64,000 bases of DNA from Sphingomonas sp. (GTDB lineage: Bacteria; Pseudomonadota; Alphaproteobacteria; Sphingomonadales; Sphingomonadaceae), in NCBI RefSeq assembly GCF_019746015.1, contig NZ_JAIESM010000022.1, positions 22,765 to 86,764 of the forward strand, read 5' to 3'. Shown piece by piece: positions 32,571-45,075 of the stretch (its first letter is position 1; each line of letters starts with the position of its first letter). The position numbers and the translations under genes are program-made. Below the pieces are notes generated by a model. It saw only the letters and a list, made by a program, of their open reading frames with translations. It did no database searches and was not told the origin of the DNA.

Positions 32571-33530
32571 ATGAGGATCGCGCTCGACATTTTCCGTGCC
32601 CTGGCCGACGCCACGCGCCTGCGCGTGCTGGCGCTGGTGCAGACGATGGAATTGTCGGTCGGCGAACTGGCACAGGTGCTGGGGCAGAGCCAGCCGCGCG
32701 TGTCGCGCCATGTGAAGATCCTGTGCGATGCCGGGCTTGCCGAGCGACGCAAGGAGGGGAGCTGGGTGTTCGTCGCGCTGGGCGACCCCGAGCTGGTCGA
32801 TCCGGTGCTGGCCGCGCTCGATGCGTGGCGCGCGCGCGAGGGCGATCACTGGGCGATCGCGGACGCCGCCCGCCTGGCCGCCGTGCGCGCCGATCGCGCC
32901 GCTGCCGCCAATGCCTGGTTCGAAGCGCATGCCGACCAGTGGGACGCGATCCGCTCGCTCCACATCGCCGAGTGCGAGGTGGAGGCGGCAATGGCGGCAC
33001 TGCTGGGCGATGCGCCGATCGGCCAGCTGATCGACATCGGCACCGGCACCGGCCGCATGCTGGAAGTGTTTGCGCCGCGTGCGCGCCATGCGCTGGGCAT
33101 CGACCGGTCGTCGGAAATGCTGCGCCTGGCCCGCGCCAAGCTGGCCGAGCGGGGGCTGGCCAATGCCGAGCTTCGCCAGGCCGATCTTTATGCGCTGCCG
33201 ATGGCCGATGCTGCGGCGGATGCAGCGATCCTGCACCATGTGCTCCATTTTGCGCAGCAGCCCGGCGCCGCGATTGCCGAGGCCGCGCGCGTGCTGGCGC
33301 CCGGTGGCCGGCTGCTGATTGCCGATTTTGCCCCGCATGAGCGCGAGGAACTGCGCGCGCGCGAAGGCCATACCCGGCTCGGCTTTTCCGACGAACAGGT
33401 GCAGGGCTGGTTCGACGCCGCCGGGCTGATGCCCGCCCGCACCGAAACGCTCGCCGGTGGCGAGCTTGCCGTCAAACTCTGGCTCGGCCGCAAGGCCGGG
33501 CACCCCCTGCACGAGGCCATAGCCGCATGA
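32571..33530 (+). CDS. ArsR-family regulator fused to a SAM-dependent methyltransferase domain (SahR-like)
   Basis: 319 residues. Residues 1-85 are an ArsR winged helix (FRALADATRLRVLALVQTMEL, QPRVSRHVKILCDAGL). Residues 145-260 are a class I methyltransferase fold with LIDIGTGTGRMLEVF (motif I), a GIDRSSEML motif and an LAPGGRLLIADF strand. The methyltransferase part probably serves as SAM/SAH sensor more than as enzyme. With metF and metH immediately downstream (ATGA overlap to metF) and the perfect palindrome in front, it fits SahR, which represses methionine-cycle genes until S-adenosylhomocysteine binds. No ribosome site is seen, so the mRNA may be nearly leaderless. Confidence 0.85.
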   Translation: MRIALDIFRALADATRLRVLALVQTMELSVGELAQVLGQSQPRVSRHVKILCDAGLAERRKEGSWVFVALGDPELVDPVLAALDAWRAREGDHWAIADAARLAAVRADRAAAANAWFEAHADQWDAIRSLHIAECEVEAAMAALLGDAPIGQLIDIGTGTGRMLEVFAPRARHALGIDRSSEMLRLARAKLAERGLANAELRQADLYALPMADAAADAAILHHVLHFAQQPGAAIAEAARVLAPGGRLLIADFAPHEREELRAREGHTRLGFSDEQVQGWFDAAGLMPARTETLAGGELAVKLWLGRKAGHPLHEAIAA

Positions 33531-34465
33531 CGCTGTCGATTACCGAACTTCAGGAAGCGCGCCGCGCGCTGGAGGCGCCGCTGTTCGCCGATCTGGCCGG
33601 CGATGCCCAGGTCAGCTTCGAATTCTTCCCGCCCAAGAGCGAAAAGATGGAAGAGCAATTGTGGGACGCGATCAAGACGCTGGAGCCGCTGGCGCCGCGC
33701 TTCGTGTCGGTCACTTACGGCGCGGGCGGCTCGACGCGCGAGCGCACCCACGCAACCGTTGCCCGCATCCAGCGCGAAACCGCGCTGCCGGCCGCCGCGC
33801 ACCTGACCTGTGTGGAGGCAAGCCGCGCCGATATCCATGAGGTGGTCGATGCCTATTGGGCGGCCGGCGTGCGCCATATCGTCGCGCTGCGCGGCGATCC
33901 GCCGGTGGCGGGCGCAAAGTTCCAGCCCCATCCCGATGGCTATGCCAATGCCGCGGAACTGGTCGCCGGCCTGCGCGCGCGCCATCCGTTCGAGATTTCG
34001 GTCGCCGCCTATCCCGAGGCGCACCCCGATGCGGCGAGCCTCGCCGCCGATATCGACAATCTGAAGCGCAAGATCGACGCCGGCGCGACCCGGGCGATCA
34101 GCCAGTTCTTCTTCGCGCCCGAAACCTTCTTCCGTTTCCGCGACGCGGTGGCGGCGGCGGGCATCTCGGCCGAGATCGTGCCGGGCATCCTGCCGGTGTC
34201 GAACGTCGCGCAGACGCGCAAATTCGCCGCGATGTGCGGTGCGGCCATCCCGGCCTGGATGGACCGGCTGTTCGAAGGGCTGGACGATCACCCCGCCGCC
34301 CGCCAGCTGGTTGCCGCGACCATTGCCGCCGAGCTGTGCCGCCGGCTTTATGCGGGCGGCGTGCGCCATTTCCACTTCTACACGCTGAACCGCGCCGAGC
34401 TGAGCTTTGCGATCTGCCATCTGCTCGGCCTGCGCGCCCGCGCGGCCGTGAAGGCGGCTGCCTGA
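33527..34465 (+). CDS. metF: 5,10-methylenetetrahydrofolate reductase
   Basis: 312 residues, the usual size. N-terminal VSFEFFPPKSEKMEEQLW is the classical MetF start; VTYGAGGSTRERT, THxTC-like AAHLTCVEASR and HIVALRGDPP follow, as does AISQFFFAPETFFRF. It is a FAD enzyme reducing methylene-THF to methyl-THF, the methyl donor for the methionine synthase encoded downstream. It overlaps the SahR-like gene by 4 bp and precedes metH by 32 bp, forming a methionine-cycle operon. Confidence 0.95.
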   Translation: MTLSITELQEARRALEAPLFADLAGDAQVSFEFFPPKSEKMEEQLWDAIKTLEPLAPRFVSVTYGAGGSTRERTHATVARIQRETALPAAAHLTCVEASRADIHEVVDAYWAAGVRHIVALRGDPPVAGAKFQPHPDGYANAAELVAGLRARHPFEISVAAYPEAHPDAASLAADIDNLKRKIDAGATRAISQFFFAPETFFRFRDAVAAAGISAEIVPGILPVSNVAQTRKFAAMCGAAIPAWMDRLFEGLDDHPAARQLVAATIAAELCRRLYAGGVRHFHFYTLNRAELSFAICHLLGLRARAAVKAAA

Positions 34466-34497
34466 ACGCCTCGGCCCCGATCCCGTTAGGAACGATG

Positions 34498-35547
34498 ATG
34501 ACCACTGCACGTGAACAACTGCTCGCCGCCGCGCGTGAGCGCATCCTGATTACCGACGGCGCGTTCGGCACCGAGATTCAGCGGCTGAAGCTGGAAGAGG
34601 CCGATTATGCCGGCACGCTGGGGCTGAAGCACGACCAGAAGGGCAATAACGACATTCTGGCGCTGACCAAGCCGGAAGTGCCGGAAGCCATTCACCGCGC
34701 CTATTTCGAAGCGGGGGCAGACATTGCGGAGACCAATACCTTCTCCGCCAACCGCATCAGCCAGGCTGACTATGGCGCGCAGAATCTGGTGCGCGAAATC
34801 AATCTGGCCTCCGCTGGCCTCGCGCGGCGCGTGGCCGATGAATTCACCGCGAAGGACGGTCGCCCCCGCTTCGTCGCCGGCGCGATCGGCCCGACCAACA
34901 AGACGCTGTCGCTGTCGCCCGACGTCAACGACCCCGGCTATCGCGAGATCGACTTCGATCATCTGAAGGACGTCTATCTGGAGCAGACGATGGCGCTGCT
35001 CGAAGGAGGCGCGGACTTCATCCTGATCGAAACCGTGTTCGACACGCTCAACGCCAAGGCCGGCATCATGGCTGCGATCGAGGCGGGCGATGTGCTGGGC
35101 CGCGACGTGCCGCTGATGCTGTCGATGACGCTGACCGATCTGTCGGGCCGCAATCTTTCCGGCCACACGGTGGAGGCGTTCTGGCACGCCGTGCGCCATG
35201 CGCGCCCGGTCACCATCGGCCTCAACTGCTCGTTCGGCGCGCAGCAGCTGCGCCCGCATGTGCGCACCCTGTCGGACATCGCCGAGACGCTGATCATGGT
35301 CTATCCCAATGCCGGCCTGCCCAACGAACTGGGCCAGTATGACGAACTGCCCGAGGAAACTGCCGCGCTGGTGCACGAATGGGCACAGGCCGGGCAGGTG
35401 AACATTCTGGGCGGCTGCTGCGGCTCGACGCCGGCGCACATCAAGGCGATTGCCGAGGCGGTGAAGCCGCTTTCGCCGCGCGCGCTGCCGGCGCTGCCGG
35501 TGGTCACGCGGCTGGCCGGGCTGGAGCCGATGACGATGGCGGCTTGA
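34498..35547 (+). CDS. metH: Methionine synthase, homocysteine-binding subunit (split MetH, N-terminal part)
   Basis: 349 residues from ATG 34498 (TAGGA six nt upstream; the adjacent ATG 34495 is an alternative). It is a complete homocysteine S-methyltransferase barrel: ITDGAFGTEIQ (18-28), zinc ligands Cys244 in GLNCSFGA and Cys307-Cys308 in GGCCGST. This equals domain 1 of E. coli MetH. The protein stops there; folate, cobalamin and reactivation domains are encoded by the next gene after a 150-bp gap that holds a palindromic repeat. Combined length of 1216 residues matches the 1227 of single-chain E. coli MetH. The two chains must assemble for activity. Confidence 0.93.
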   Translation: MTTAREQLLAAARERILITDGAFGTEIQRLKLEEADYAGTLGLKHDQKGNNDILALTKPEVPEAIHRAYFEAGADIAETNTFSANRISQADYGAQNLVREINLASAGLARRVADEFTAKDGRPRFVAGAIGPTNKTLSLSPDVNDPGYREIDFDHLKDVYLEQTMALLEGGADFILIETVFDTLNAKAGIMAAIEAGDVLGRDVPLMLSMTLTDLSGRNLSGHTVEAFWHAVRHARPVTIGLNCSFGAQQLRPHVRTLSDIAETLIMVYPNAGLPNELGQYDELPEETAALVHEWAQAGQVNILGGCCGSTPAHIKAIAEAVKPLSPRALPALPVVTRLAGLEPMTMAA

Positions 35548-35550
35548 CAT

Positions 35551-35685
35551 AATCCTCCCCTGCAAGGGGAGGGGGACCATTCGCGCCAGCGAATGGTGGA
35601 GGGGGCTCTCTGCGAGCGAGTCCCCTGCGGCGACCCCCCTCCACCATGCTTCGCATGGTCCCCCTCCCCGTGAACGGGGAGGATT
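35551..35685. repeat. Palindromic intergenic repeat, family B copy 2
   Basis: Starts AATCCTCCCCTGCAAGGGGA and ends CCCCGTGAACGGGGAGGATT; both ends are small hairpins and inverses of each other, with inner GTGGAGGGGG/CCCCCTCCAC pairs. Located between the two metH genes. Very close in design to 48483-48615. Confidence 0.85.
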
Positions 35686-35697
35686 TGAGAAGGCAGC

Positions 35698-38276
<2,579 letters not shown>

Positions 38277-38301
<25 letters not shown>

Positions 38302-39203
38302 GCGTGGTGGCGGGACGGATCGTTCCCGTCGGCGCGGCGGCGCTGCTGCTGCTCTATGCCGCGATCTGGGCATTCGCGCCGATCCGCCCCGCGCTGGTGG
38401 CGGAGCTGTGGTGGCTGCCGGCGATCGGCACGCTGGGGGCGACGATTGCCAATACCTCCGGCACCGGCGGCGGGGTGGTGTTCGTGCCCGTGTTCAATGC
38501 GCTGCGCCACGCCGGCATCATGGAGCTGGACCGGGTGCAGGTGGTCGCCGCCTCGTTCCTGATCCAGTGTTTCGGCATGTCGATGGGGGCGCTGCGCTGG
38601 TCGAGCGGGCTGCACCGCACGCCGGTGGCCGAGCGGGAAAGCAGCGCCGGCGATTTCTGGCGCGTGGTCGCGCTGGTGCTGGCCTGCGCGCTGCCGGTGA
38701 TGCTGGCGACGCAGCGGCTGGCGCGGTTCGATCCGCACGATGTGCTGCTGGGGTTCAAGGCGTTTTCGATCCTGCTGGGGCTCGCCGTCATCATTACCAC
38801 CTGGACGGTGAACCGCACCCGGGCGCCACGTGCGGTGGTGGCCCCACTGGACTGGATGGTGCTGGCGGCGCTGGGCCTGATCGGCGGTTTCGTGACCGCG
38901 CTGTTCTCGGTCGGGGTGGGGGAGCTGGTCGCGCTCTATCTGTTCATCCGCCATTATCCGGTGCTGCTGTGCACGGGCACCGCGGTGGTGATCTCGGCGA
39001 TATCGGTGCTGAGCGGCGCGCTCTACCATGTGCAGGCGGGCACCATTGTGTGGGAAGTGGTGGTGCTGGCCGGCCCCGGCGCGGCGCTGGGCGGGTTCAT
39101 CGCGCGGCCGGTGGCGCTGTGGCTCGGCCCCAACCGGTTGAAGACGGCGGATGGCGGCTGGATCGTCCTGTCGAGTCTTTATCTCATCATTCTCAATATC
39201 TGA
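38277..39203 (+). CDS. TauE/SafE-family permease
   Basis: 308 residues from GTG 38277, which overlaps metH by 25 bp; GTG 38304, just after the metH stop, is an equally reasonable start and removes nine residues. About eight hydrophobic segments. [21 protein letters not shown] in the first half and [22 protein letters not shown] in the second are the duplicated motif of the TauE/SafE group, which export sulfite, sulfoacetate or similar anions. Location behind metH hints at sulfur metabolism, but substrates of this group cannot be read from sequence. Confidence 0.8.
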
Positions 39204-39278
39204 CAGGCGTTAACCCTCTATTTGCCTTCCGCCGATGCGGCGCGCGGCATAGATATGCTGCCGACTGGAGGCCCAGCC

Positions 39279-40223
39279 ATGCGCCGCATTTTGCCGTTTC
39301 TTGCCATTGCCCTGACTGCCCCTGCCGCTGCGCAGGGCGGGCCGGGCGCGTTCACCATCGCAGAGACGGGCGAGAGCTTTGCAACCCTCGATCAGGCGCT
39401 GGTCGCTGCCAAGCCGCGCGGTGAGTTCACCTGGTCGACCATTCTGATCGCGCCCGGCGTCTATCGCCAATGTGCCGTGCAGGAATGGGGCAAGACGATC
39501 TTTCGCGCGCGCCAGCCGGGCACCGTGGTGTTTGACGGCACGGCATGCGAGGGCAAGGCCGTGCTGGTGCTGCGCGGACGCGGGGCGGAGGTTGACGGCA
39601 TCGTTTTTCGCAACATCCGCGTGCCCGATGGCAATGGTGCCGGCATCCGCAGCGAGATTGGCGACCTGACCGTGAAGAACGCGATGTTCCTCGACAGTCA
39701 GGAAGGCATTCTTGGCGGGGTGGGCGGTAACCAGCGCATCATCATCGAATATTCGACCTTCGCCGGGCTTGGCCAGTGTGACGAAACGCCCGATTGCGCG
39801 CATTCGATCTATCTGGCCAACAAGGGCCAGATCACCGTGCGCAACAACCGGTTCGAGCGCGGGCGCGGCGGCCATTATGTGAAGCTGCGCACCCCGCGCG
39901 TCGACATCACCGACAACAGCTTCGACGATACGCGCGGCCGCAAGACCAACTATATGATCGACCTGTCCGAAGGCGGAACGGGCGTGATCTCCGGCAACAA
40001 TTTCGTCCAGGGCCGCGACAAGGAAAATCATTCCGCGCTGATCAGCGTCGCGCCAGAGGCACGCACCTATTCCTCGGCGGGCCTGCGCATCGTGAACAAC
40101 AGCGCCAGCCTGTCGCCCGGCGACACGCGCAATCCCGCGTTCGTGGCGGACGCGAGCCGCGAGCGGCTGGCGATCGGCGCCAACCGGCTGGGGCCGGGCA
40201 TCCGCCCCTTCGAGCAGCGATAA
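39279..40223 (+). CDS. Exported right-handed beta-helix protein
   Basis: 314 residues from ATG 39279 with TGGAGGCCC upstream. Signal peptide to about residue 18 (TAPAAAQ). The body alternates short strands and Asn/Gly turns: GIVFRNIRVPDGNGAGIRS, LTVKNAMFLDSQEGI, ITVRNNRFERGRGG, VDITDNSFDDTRG, GVISGNNFVQG, giving some seven coils of a parallel beta-helix (PbH1 type). Two Cys pairs (QCAVQ, TACEG, QCDET, DCAHS) suggest disulfides, consistent with the periplasm or surface. Relatives bind or cleave polysaccharides; no catalytic set was identified here. Confidence 0.75.
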   Translation: MRRILPFLAIALTAPAAAQGGPGAFTIAETGESFATLDQALVAAKPRGEFTWSTILIAPGVYRQCAVQEWGKTIFRARQPGTVVFDGTACEGKAVLVLRGRGAEVDGIVFRNIRVPDGNGAGIRSEIGDLTVKNAMFLDSQEGILGGVGGNQRIIIEYSTFAGLGQCDETPDCAHSIYLANKGQITVRNNRFERGRGGHYVKLRTPRVDITDNSFDDTRGRKTNYMIDLSEGGTGVISGNNFVQGRDKENHSALISVAPEARTYSSAGLRIVNNSASLSPGDTRNPAFVADASRERLAIGANRLGPGIRPFEQR

Positions 40224-40286
40224 GTCCGCGTAACCACAGGCACTTGCGCGGTTGCGCGGGCACCGGGGCTGGGATAGCCTTTGGCG

Positions 40287-41231
40287 ATGGACTCGGGGAT
40301 CGTCGACTGGTGGAACGCCGTCGCCGCCGAAGTGAGCGGCGAACGCGCCTTTTTCTGGGCGCTGGGCAGCTATGTCACGATGATCCTGGTCGAACGGCTG
40401 ACCTATCTGCTCCATGACCGGACCGACTGGAACGAGCGCGATGCGCGCGCCAATGTGATCAACAGCAGCGTGACCGCCATCATCGACGCGTTCGTCGGCG
40501 GGCCGCTGTTCGTCGGGGCCTATTTCCTGGTCTATGACCATCTGCGCCTGTTCGACATGCCGTACAGCTGGTGGGGCTGGGTGGCGGCGTTCCTGCTCAA
40601 CGATCTGGCCTATTATGTCGATCACCGCATTTCGCACCGCACCGGGCTGTTCTGGGCGATCCACACCAGCCATCATTCTTCGCGCGAGATGAACCTGACC
40701 GTCGCATCGCGCGGCACGGCGCTGGGGCTGGGCGGCATCATGCAGCCGGCCTATTTCCTGTTCCTGCCGCTGATGGGCGTGGCGTTTCCGATGTTCATTG
40801 CCGCCAAATTCTTCGGCAATCTGTGGGGTATCTTCAACCACACCCGGCTGGTGCGGCACATGGGCGTGCTGGAGGAGATTCTGGCGACGCCGGCCAACCA
40901 CCGTGTGCACCACGGCACCGAACCCAAATATCTGGACCGCAATTATGGCCAGGTGCTGATTGTGTGGGACCGGCTGTTCGGCAGCTTCCAGCGCGAGGAG
41001 GAAGAGCCGACCTATGGCCTGGTCAAGCAGCTGGAAAGCGACCGGATCTGGGATATCCAGACCTCCGGCCTGCAATGGCTGGTGGGCGAGATGCGCCGCG
41101 CGCCGCGCCTGATCGACAAGCTGCGCTACCTGTGGATGCCGCCGGGCTGGCGCCATGATGGCTGCCACCTGACGACGGAACAGATCCGCCGTGGCGTGCC
41201 CGGTTGCATCGCCGGGCAGGCGGCGAGCTGA
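40287..41231 (+). CDS. Sterol desaturase/fatty-acid hydroxylase-family membrane enzyme 1
   Basis: 314 residues from ATG 40287. Three to four membrane helices carry the di-iron histidine clusters of the superfamily: DHRISHR, HTSHHSSREMN and NHTRL...NHRVHHG. These enzymes hydroxylate or desaturate lipids with O2. The spacing of the clusters is typical of bacterial members often annotated as sterol desaturase, though bacteria of this type rarely make sterols, so a fatty acid, hopanoid or carotenoid substrate is more likely. It converges on the phosphatase-family gene 34 bp away. Confidence 0.85.
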   Translation: MDSGIVDWWNAVAAEVSGERAFFWALGSYVTMILVERLTYLLHDRTDWNERDARANVINSSVTAIIDAFVGGPLFVGAYFLVYDHLRLFDMPYSWWGWVAAFLLNDLAYYVDHRISHRTGLFWAIHTSHHSSREMNLTVASRGTALGLGGIMQPAYFLFLPLMGVAFPMFIAAKFFGNLWGIFNHTRLVRHMGVLEEILATPANHRVHHGTEPKYLDRNYGQVLIVWDRLFGSFQREEEEPTYGLVKQLESDRIWDIQTSGLQWLVGEMRRAPRLIDKLRYLWMPPGWRHDGCHLTTEQIRRGVPGCIAGQAAS

Positions 41232-41265
41232 AACGGCTGGTGCCGCTCAAGCGGTGCCAAAAACC

Positions 41266-42939
41266 CTAGCGGCAGAGTTCCGCGTTCATTGATGCATCGA
41301 TCCTGAGGCAGCGCCCGTCGACATCGGGCGTCGCCAGCCGCATGCCGATGGTGGCGGCGAGCGTGGGCGCGATGTCGACCGTTTCCACCGGCAGGGGCTG
41401 TTCGAACCCGCTGATGCCCTTGCGCCAGAACAGCAGCGGCACGCGCCGGTCATAATCCCAGAACGAGCCATGGGTGGCGACATAACCGCGCGTCGGGTCG
41501 GCAATCGGGGTGACGTTGGGCTTCAGCGCGACGACGATGTCGCCCGAGCGCGCCGGGTGAAAGCTTGCCCGCGCCCGCTGGACGAGCGACCAAGCCGGCG
41601 GCGGCAGGGTCGGCGCCGGGGCCGCCTCGATCTCTGCCCGGCTGAACGCGGCCGCCACCTGCGGCTGCGCGCGATAGAAAGCGAGCGCTTCCTTCAGCAC
41701 GGCGGTGCGCTGTACGGGGGTCAGCTTGGGGTCGATCCACACATCGCCCGAGCCCGAATCGCCGAACAGCAGCTGGCCGGTAAGCTTCAGCCTGGCCGCG
41801 ACCGCGTCGCTTGCCGCCTTGGTGGTGAGCGCGGGGTCGATCCGCTGCGCATCGGGCACCGCTTCGTCGCGCAGCCGCTCGGGCAGGTCATGCCCGCCAT
41901 GATCGGCCGACAGCGCCACTTCATAATCAATGCCCAGCTCATCGAGCTTGGCGAAGAAGTCGCCCATCGTGCCGTCGAGCGCGGCCAGCTGCAGGCACAT
42001 TTCGTTGCCATTGGTGCCATAGCTGTGGCCGACATAATCGGTGGCGGAGGCGCCGATGGTGATGATGTCGGTCGCCGGCCCCTGGCCCAGCTTCATCGTC
42101 TGCACGAAGGCGGCGGCCAGCGCGAACACCGCGCCATCCGATTCGGGCGAGGCGCGGAAGGCGCGCGTGTCGCCGGCCGCGCGCGCGAACCGGCCGGTGC
42201 CCACGCTCTTGCCCGCGCCGATCGGGATGGCGCGGTCGCGGCTCTTGCAGAAGTCGGGCTCGTCGAGCGGGGCGCTTTCGCGGGCGATCAGCTGGGTGAC
42301 GGCTTGGTTGGTCTGCGTCACCACCAGCGGTTCGGCGCGGCCGGCATAGCTGGCGAATTTCTTGCCGTCCCACCACCAGATCTCGTCGAGCTTGTGGCCG
42401 CCCATCATCACCGCGGCGCGGTCCTTGCCGGCGACCGAGACGGTGCGCGTCGCCGGATTGGCCGCCTTCATCCGCTCACCCAGCGTCGGCACCAGCAGAT
42501 GCGTGTCGGACACGGTATAGGCCACCGAATTGCTGCCGGCGACGCGTTCATCCTCGGCGCAATAGATGGTCTTGTCGGTGCGCGCGGCCTTCAGGTCGGT
42601 CCAGCTATTGGCGATGATGCCGGTGCGCGCCGGGTGCATGCCGGTGAGCAACGTCGAATGGCCCGGGCAGGTCTCGGTCGCGGCGTGGCTCTGATAGGCG
42701 CTGGGGAACACCACGCCCGACAGCAGCCGCTTGAACCCGCCGGAGAAATGATTGCGATATTCGGCGAACAGATCGGCCGAGAACTGATCGACCGAGATCA
42801 CCACGATCAGCCGCGGCGGCTTGGCGGGCGTCGGCGCGGCGGCGGGAGCGGCGGCCGGCGCGGTCTGCGCCTGGAGCGGGAGGGCGGGCGCCGTAACCAT
42901 GGTGGCAAGGGCTGCGAAAGACAGTCTGACAAGGTTCAT
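41266..42939 (-). CDS. Exported alkaline phosphatase-superfamily enzyme (PafA-like)
   Basis: 557 residues from ATG 42939 (GGGGACGCGCC upstream). Signal peptide to about 26 (PLQAQ). Metal-binding Asp51 in VVISVDQF, nucleophile Thr90 in ATETCPGHS, and later SADHGG with DAxxHDLPE complete the bimetal site of the alkaline phosphatase superfamily. The Thr nucleophile points to the PafA/phosphodiesterase branch, periplasmic, releasing phosphate from organic monoesters. The GASATDYVGHSYG segment is typical of that branch. It diverges from the DsbD-like gene, 75 bp between starts. Confidence 0.85.
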   Translation of the reverse strand: MNLVRLSFAALATMVTAPALPLQAQTAPAAAPAAAPTPAKPPRLIVVISVDQFSADLFAEYRNHFSGGFKRLLSGVVFPSAYQSHAATETCPGHSTLLTGMHPARTGIIANSWTDLKAARTDKTIYCAEDERVAGSNSVAYTVSDTHLLVPTLGERMKAANPATRTVSVAGKDRAAVMMGGHKLDEIWWWDGKKFASYAGRAEPLVVTQTNQAVTQLIARESAPLDEPDFCKSRDRAIPIGAGKSVGTGRFARAAGDTRAFRASPESDGAVFALAAAFVQTMKLGQGPATDIITIGASATDYVGHSYGTNGNEMCLQLAALDGTMGDFFAKLDELGIDYEVALSADHGGHDLPERLRDEAVPDAQRIDPALTTKAASDAVAARLKLTGQLLFGDSGSGDVWIDPKLTPVQRTAVLKEALAFYRAQPQVAAAFSRAEIEAAPAPTLPPPAWSLVQRARASFHPARSGDIVVALKPNVTPIADPTRGYVATHGSFWDYDRRVPLLFWRKGISGFEQPLPVETVDIAPTLAATIGMRLATPDVDGRCLRIDASMNAELCR

Positions 42940-43014
42940 TGGCGCGTCCCCCCATTTTGGTCTTGGCGTCAACCGGGCTATCGGCGAAGGCAGGCTTCTA
43001 GGCAAGGATCACCC

Positions 43015-45075
43015 ATGCGGCGCTTCGGTTTCGTTCTTGTGACGCTGTTCTGGCTGATGCTGGGGCTGACGGGTGCTGCGCGGGCGCAGGTGCCGGGGGC
43101 AACGGGGCCGCGCCATATCGCGATCACGCTGATCGCGGAGACGCAAAAGCCCGCCGCCGGCAGCCGGGTGACGATTGCCTATGACGCGGTGCCCGAAAAA
43201 GGCTGGCACGGCTATTGGCAGAATCCGGGCGATGCAGGCTTTCCGGCCAAGCTGCAATGGACGCTGCCGGCCGGGGTGACGGCGGGCGCGCCGCGCTATC
43301 CGGTGCCGACGACGCTGCTGATCGGCGACGGGGCCGACGCGCTGATGAACTATGTGTTCGAGGAGCGTTTCACCCCGCTCATCGACCTGTCGATTCCCGC
43401 CGGTCTCGCCCCGGGCACCCGGTTACCGGTGCGGCTGAAGGCCAGCTATCTGGTGTGCACCAACGAAATCTGCGTGCCCGAAAAGGCGGAGCTGGCGCTC
43501 GACCTGGTGGTCGGCGACGGCGCCGTCGACCCTGCCCGGCGCGCGCAGTTCGACGCCTTCCGCCGGGCGCTGCCCCGGCCGCTGGGCGGCAGCGCCATTT
43601 ATCAGCTGAGCGGGCAGACGCTGCGCCTGGCCATTCCCTATCCGGCGGCGGCGCCGCTTGCCGACGCCTATTTCTTCCCGGTCACGCCCAACCGCCTGGC
43701 CTATAGCGCGCCGCAGCGGGTGATGCGCGATGGCGACCGGCTGGTGATCGAAACCGGCGCCGGCCGCAGCGGCGGGAGCGGTGCCATCAGCGGCGTGCTG
43801 CGCATTGGCCATGCCAGCGGGCTGATGCTGACCGCGACCCCGGGAGCCGTGGCGCCGGTCGCCGACGGCGGGGGCGGCCTGTGGTCCACGTTGCTGCTGG
43901 CGCTGGGTGGGGCCGTGCTGGGCGGGCTGATCCTGAACGTGATGCCCTGCGTCTTTCCGATCCTCAGCCTGAAGGCGCTGACGCTGGCGAAGGGCAATGT
44001 CGGGGCGCGGGAAGCGCAACTAGACAGTCTCGCATACACTGCCGGCGTGCTGCTGGTGATTGTGGGCCTGGGCGCGGCGGTGCTGGCGCTGCGGGCGGCG
44101 GGCGTTGCGGCGGGCTGGGCATTTCAGCTGCAAAGCCCTCAATTTGTTGCGGTTTTGCTGCTGCTGGTGGTCGCGCTCGCGCTCAATCTGGCAGGGCTCT
44201 TCGAAATTCCCACCCCCCGCTTTGTCGACCGGGCAAGCGGCGCGGGCGGCGCCTTTGCCACCGGCGCACTCGCCGCCGTGATCGCGACGCCGTGCACCGG
44301 GCCGTTCATGGGGGCAGCGTTGGGCGCCACGCTGGTGCTGCCCTGGCCGGCGGGGCTGGCGATCTTTGCCGGGCTGGGGCTGGGCCTCGCGCTGCCCTTC
44401 CTCGCCATCGGCTTCGTGCCCGCGCTGCGCCGCGCTCTGCCCCGGCCCGGCGCGTGGATGGCCACCTTCCGCCACCTGCTCGCGGTGCCGATGGGGCTGA
44501 CGGCGGTGTGGCTCGCCTGGGTGCTGGGCGGCGAGGCGGGCGTTGACGGGATGACGATCGGCCTGATCGGCGCGGTGGGAGTCGCAGCGGTGCTGTTCGT
44601 CGTTGGGCGGCGGCAGCATCGTGGTCTCGCGGCGCACTGGCTGAGCCTTGTCGCGCTGATCGCGGCAACGGGCGCGACCGCCTATGCCATTCGCCCGGCG
44701 CCCAAGGGGGCGGGGGCCGCGGCGGCGCTGGCGGCGGAGAACAAGGCGGCGTTCAGCGAGGAGAAGCTGGCCGAGGCACGCGCCAAGGGCCAGCCCGTGT
44801 TCGCCTATTTCACCGCCGACTGGTGCCTGACCTGCAAGGTCAACGAACGCGTCGCGATCGACACCGATCAGGTGAAGGCGGCGTTCGCGAAGCACAATGT
44901 CGCTGTGATGGTCGGCGACTGGACCGACGGCGACCCCAGGCTCGGCCGCTTCATCGAAGCGCATAACCGCGCGGGCGTGCCGCTGTATCTGTTCTACAGG
45001 CCCGGCGCGAAGGAGCCGGAAGTGCTGCCGCAGGTGCTGACCCCGGCGATGTTGAGCGAGTTGGCTGGGGGGTAG
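43015..45075 (+). CDS. DsbD/ScsB-like thiol:disulfide reductase
   Basis: 686 residues from ATG 43015 (AAGGATC upstream). The frame is open far to the left, but that part is antisense to the phosphatase gene. Signal peptide 1-24 (AARAQ). Residues 25-280 are the periplasmic immunoglobulin-like part (HGYWQNPGDAGFPA). About 285-570 form the CcdA/DsbD membrane domain with redox Cys pairs in NVMPCVFPIL and ATPCTGPFMG. The last 110 residues are a thioredoxin fold with DWCLTCK. It passes electrons from cytoplasmic thioredoxin to periplasmic partners; N-terminal type resembles ScsB more than classical DsbD. Confidence 0.88.
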   Translation: MRRFGFVLVTLFWLMLGLTGAARAQVPGATGPRHIAITLIAETQKPAAGSRVTIAYDAVPEKGWHGYWQNPGDAGFPAKLQWTLPAGVTAGAPRYPVPTTLLIGDGADALMNYVFEERFTPLIDLSIPAGLAPGTRLPVRLKASYLVCTNEICVPEKAELALDLVVGDGAVDPARRAQFDAFRRALPRPLGGSAIYQLSGQTLRLAIPYPAAAPLADAYFFPVTPNRLAYSAPQRVMRDGDRLVIETGAGRSGGSGAISGVLRIGHASGLMLTATPGAVAPVADGGGGLWSTLLLALGGAVLGGLILNVMPCVFPILSLKALTLAKGNVGAREAQLDSLAYTAGVLLVIVGLGAAVLALRAAGVAAGWAFQLQSPQFVAVLLLLVVALALNLAGLFEIPTPRFVDRASGAGGAFATGALAAVIATPCTGPFMGAALGATLVLPWPAGLAIFAGLGLGLALPFLAIGFVPALRRALPRPGAWMATFRHLLAVPMGLTAVWLAWVLGGEAGVDGMTIGLIGAVGVAAVLFVVGRRQHRGLAAHWLSLVALIAATGATAYAIRPAPKGAGAAAALAAENKAAFSEEKLAEARAKGQPVFAYFTADWCLTCKVNERVAIDTDQVKAAFAKHNVAVMVGDWTDGDPRLGRFIEAHNRAGVPLYLFYRPGAKEPEVLPQVLTPAMLSELAGG

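Noticed and set aside
35548..35697. Cobalamin or SAM riboswitch before the B12-binding metH gene
   Set aside because: The gap is fully taken by a two-arm palindromic repeat; no B12-box or SAM-riboswitch core was seen.
41470..43014. Long upstream extension of the DsbD-like frame
   Set aside because: This part is antisense to the phosphatase-family gene and has no domain. A signal peptide begins right at ATG 43015.
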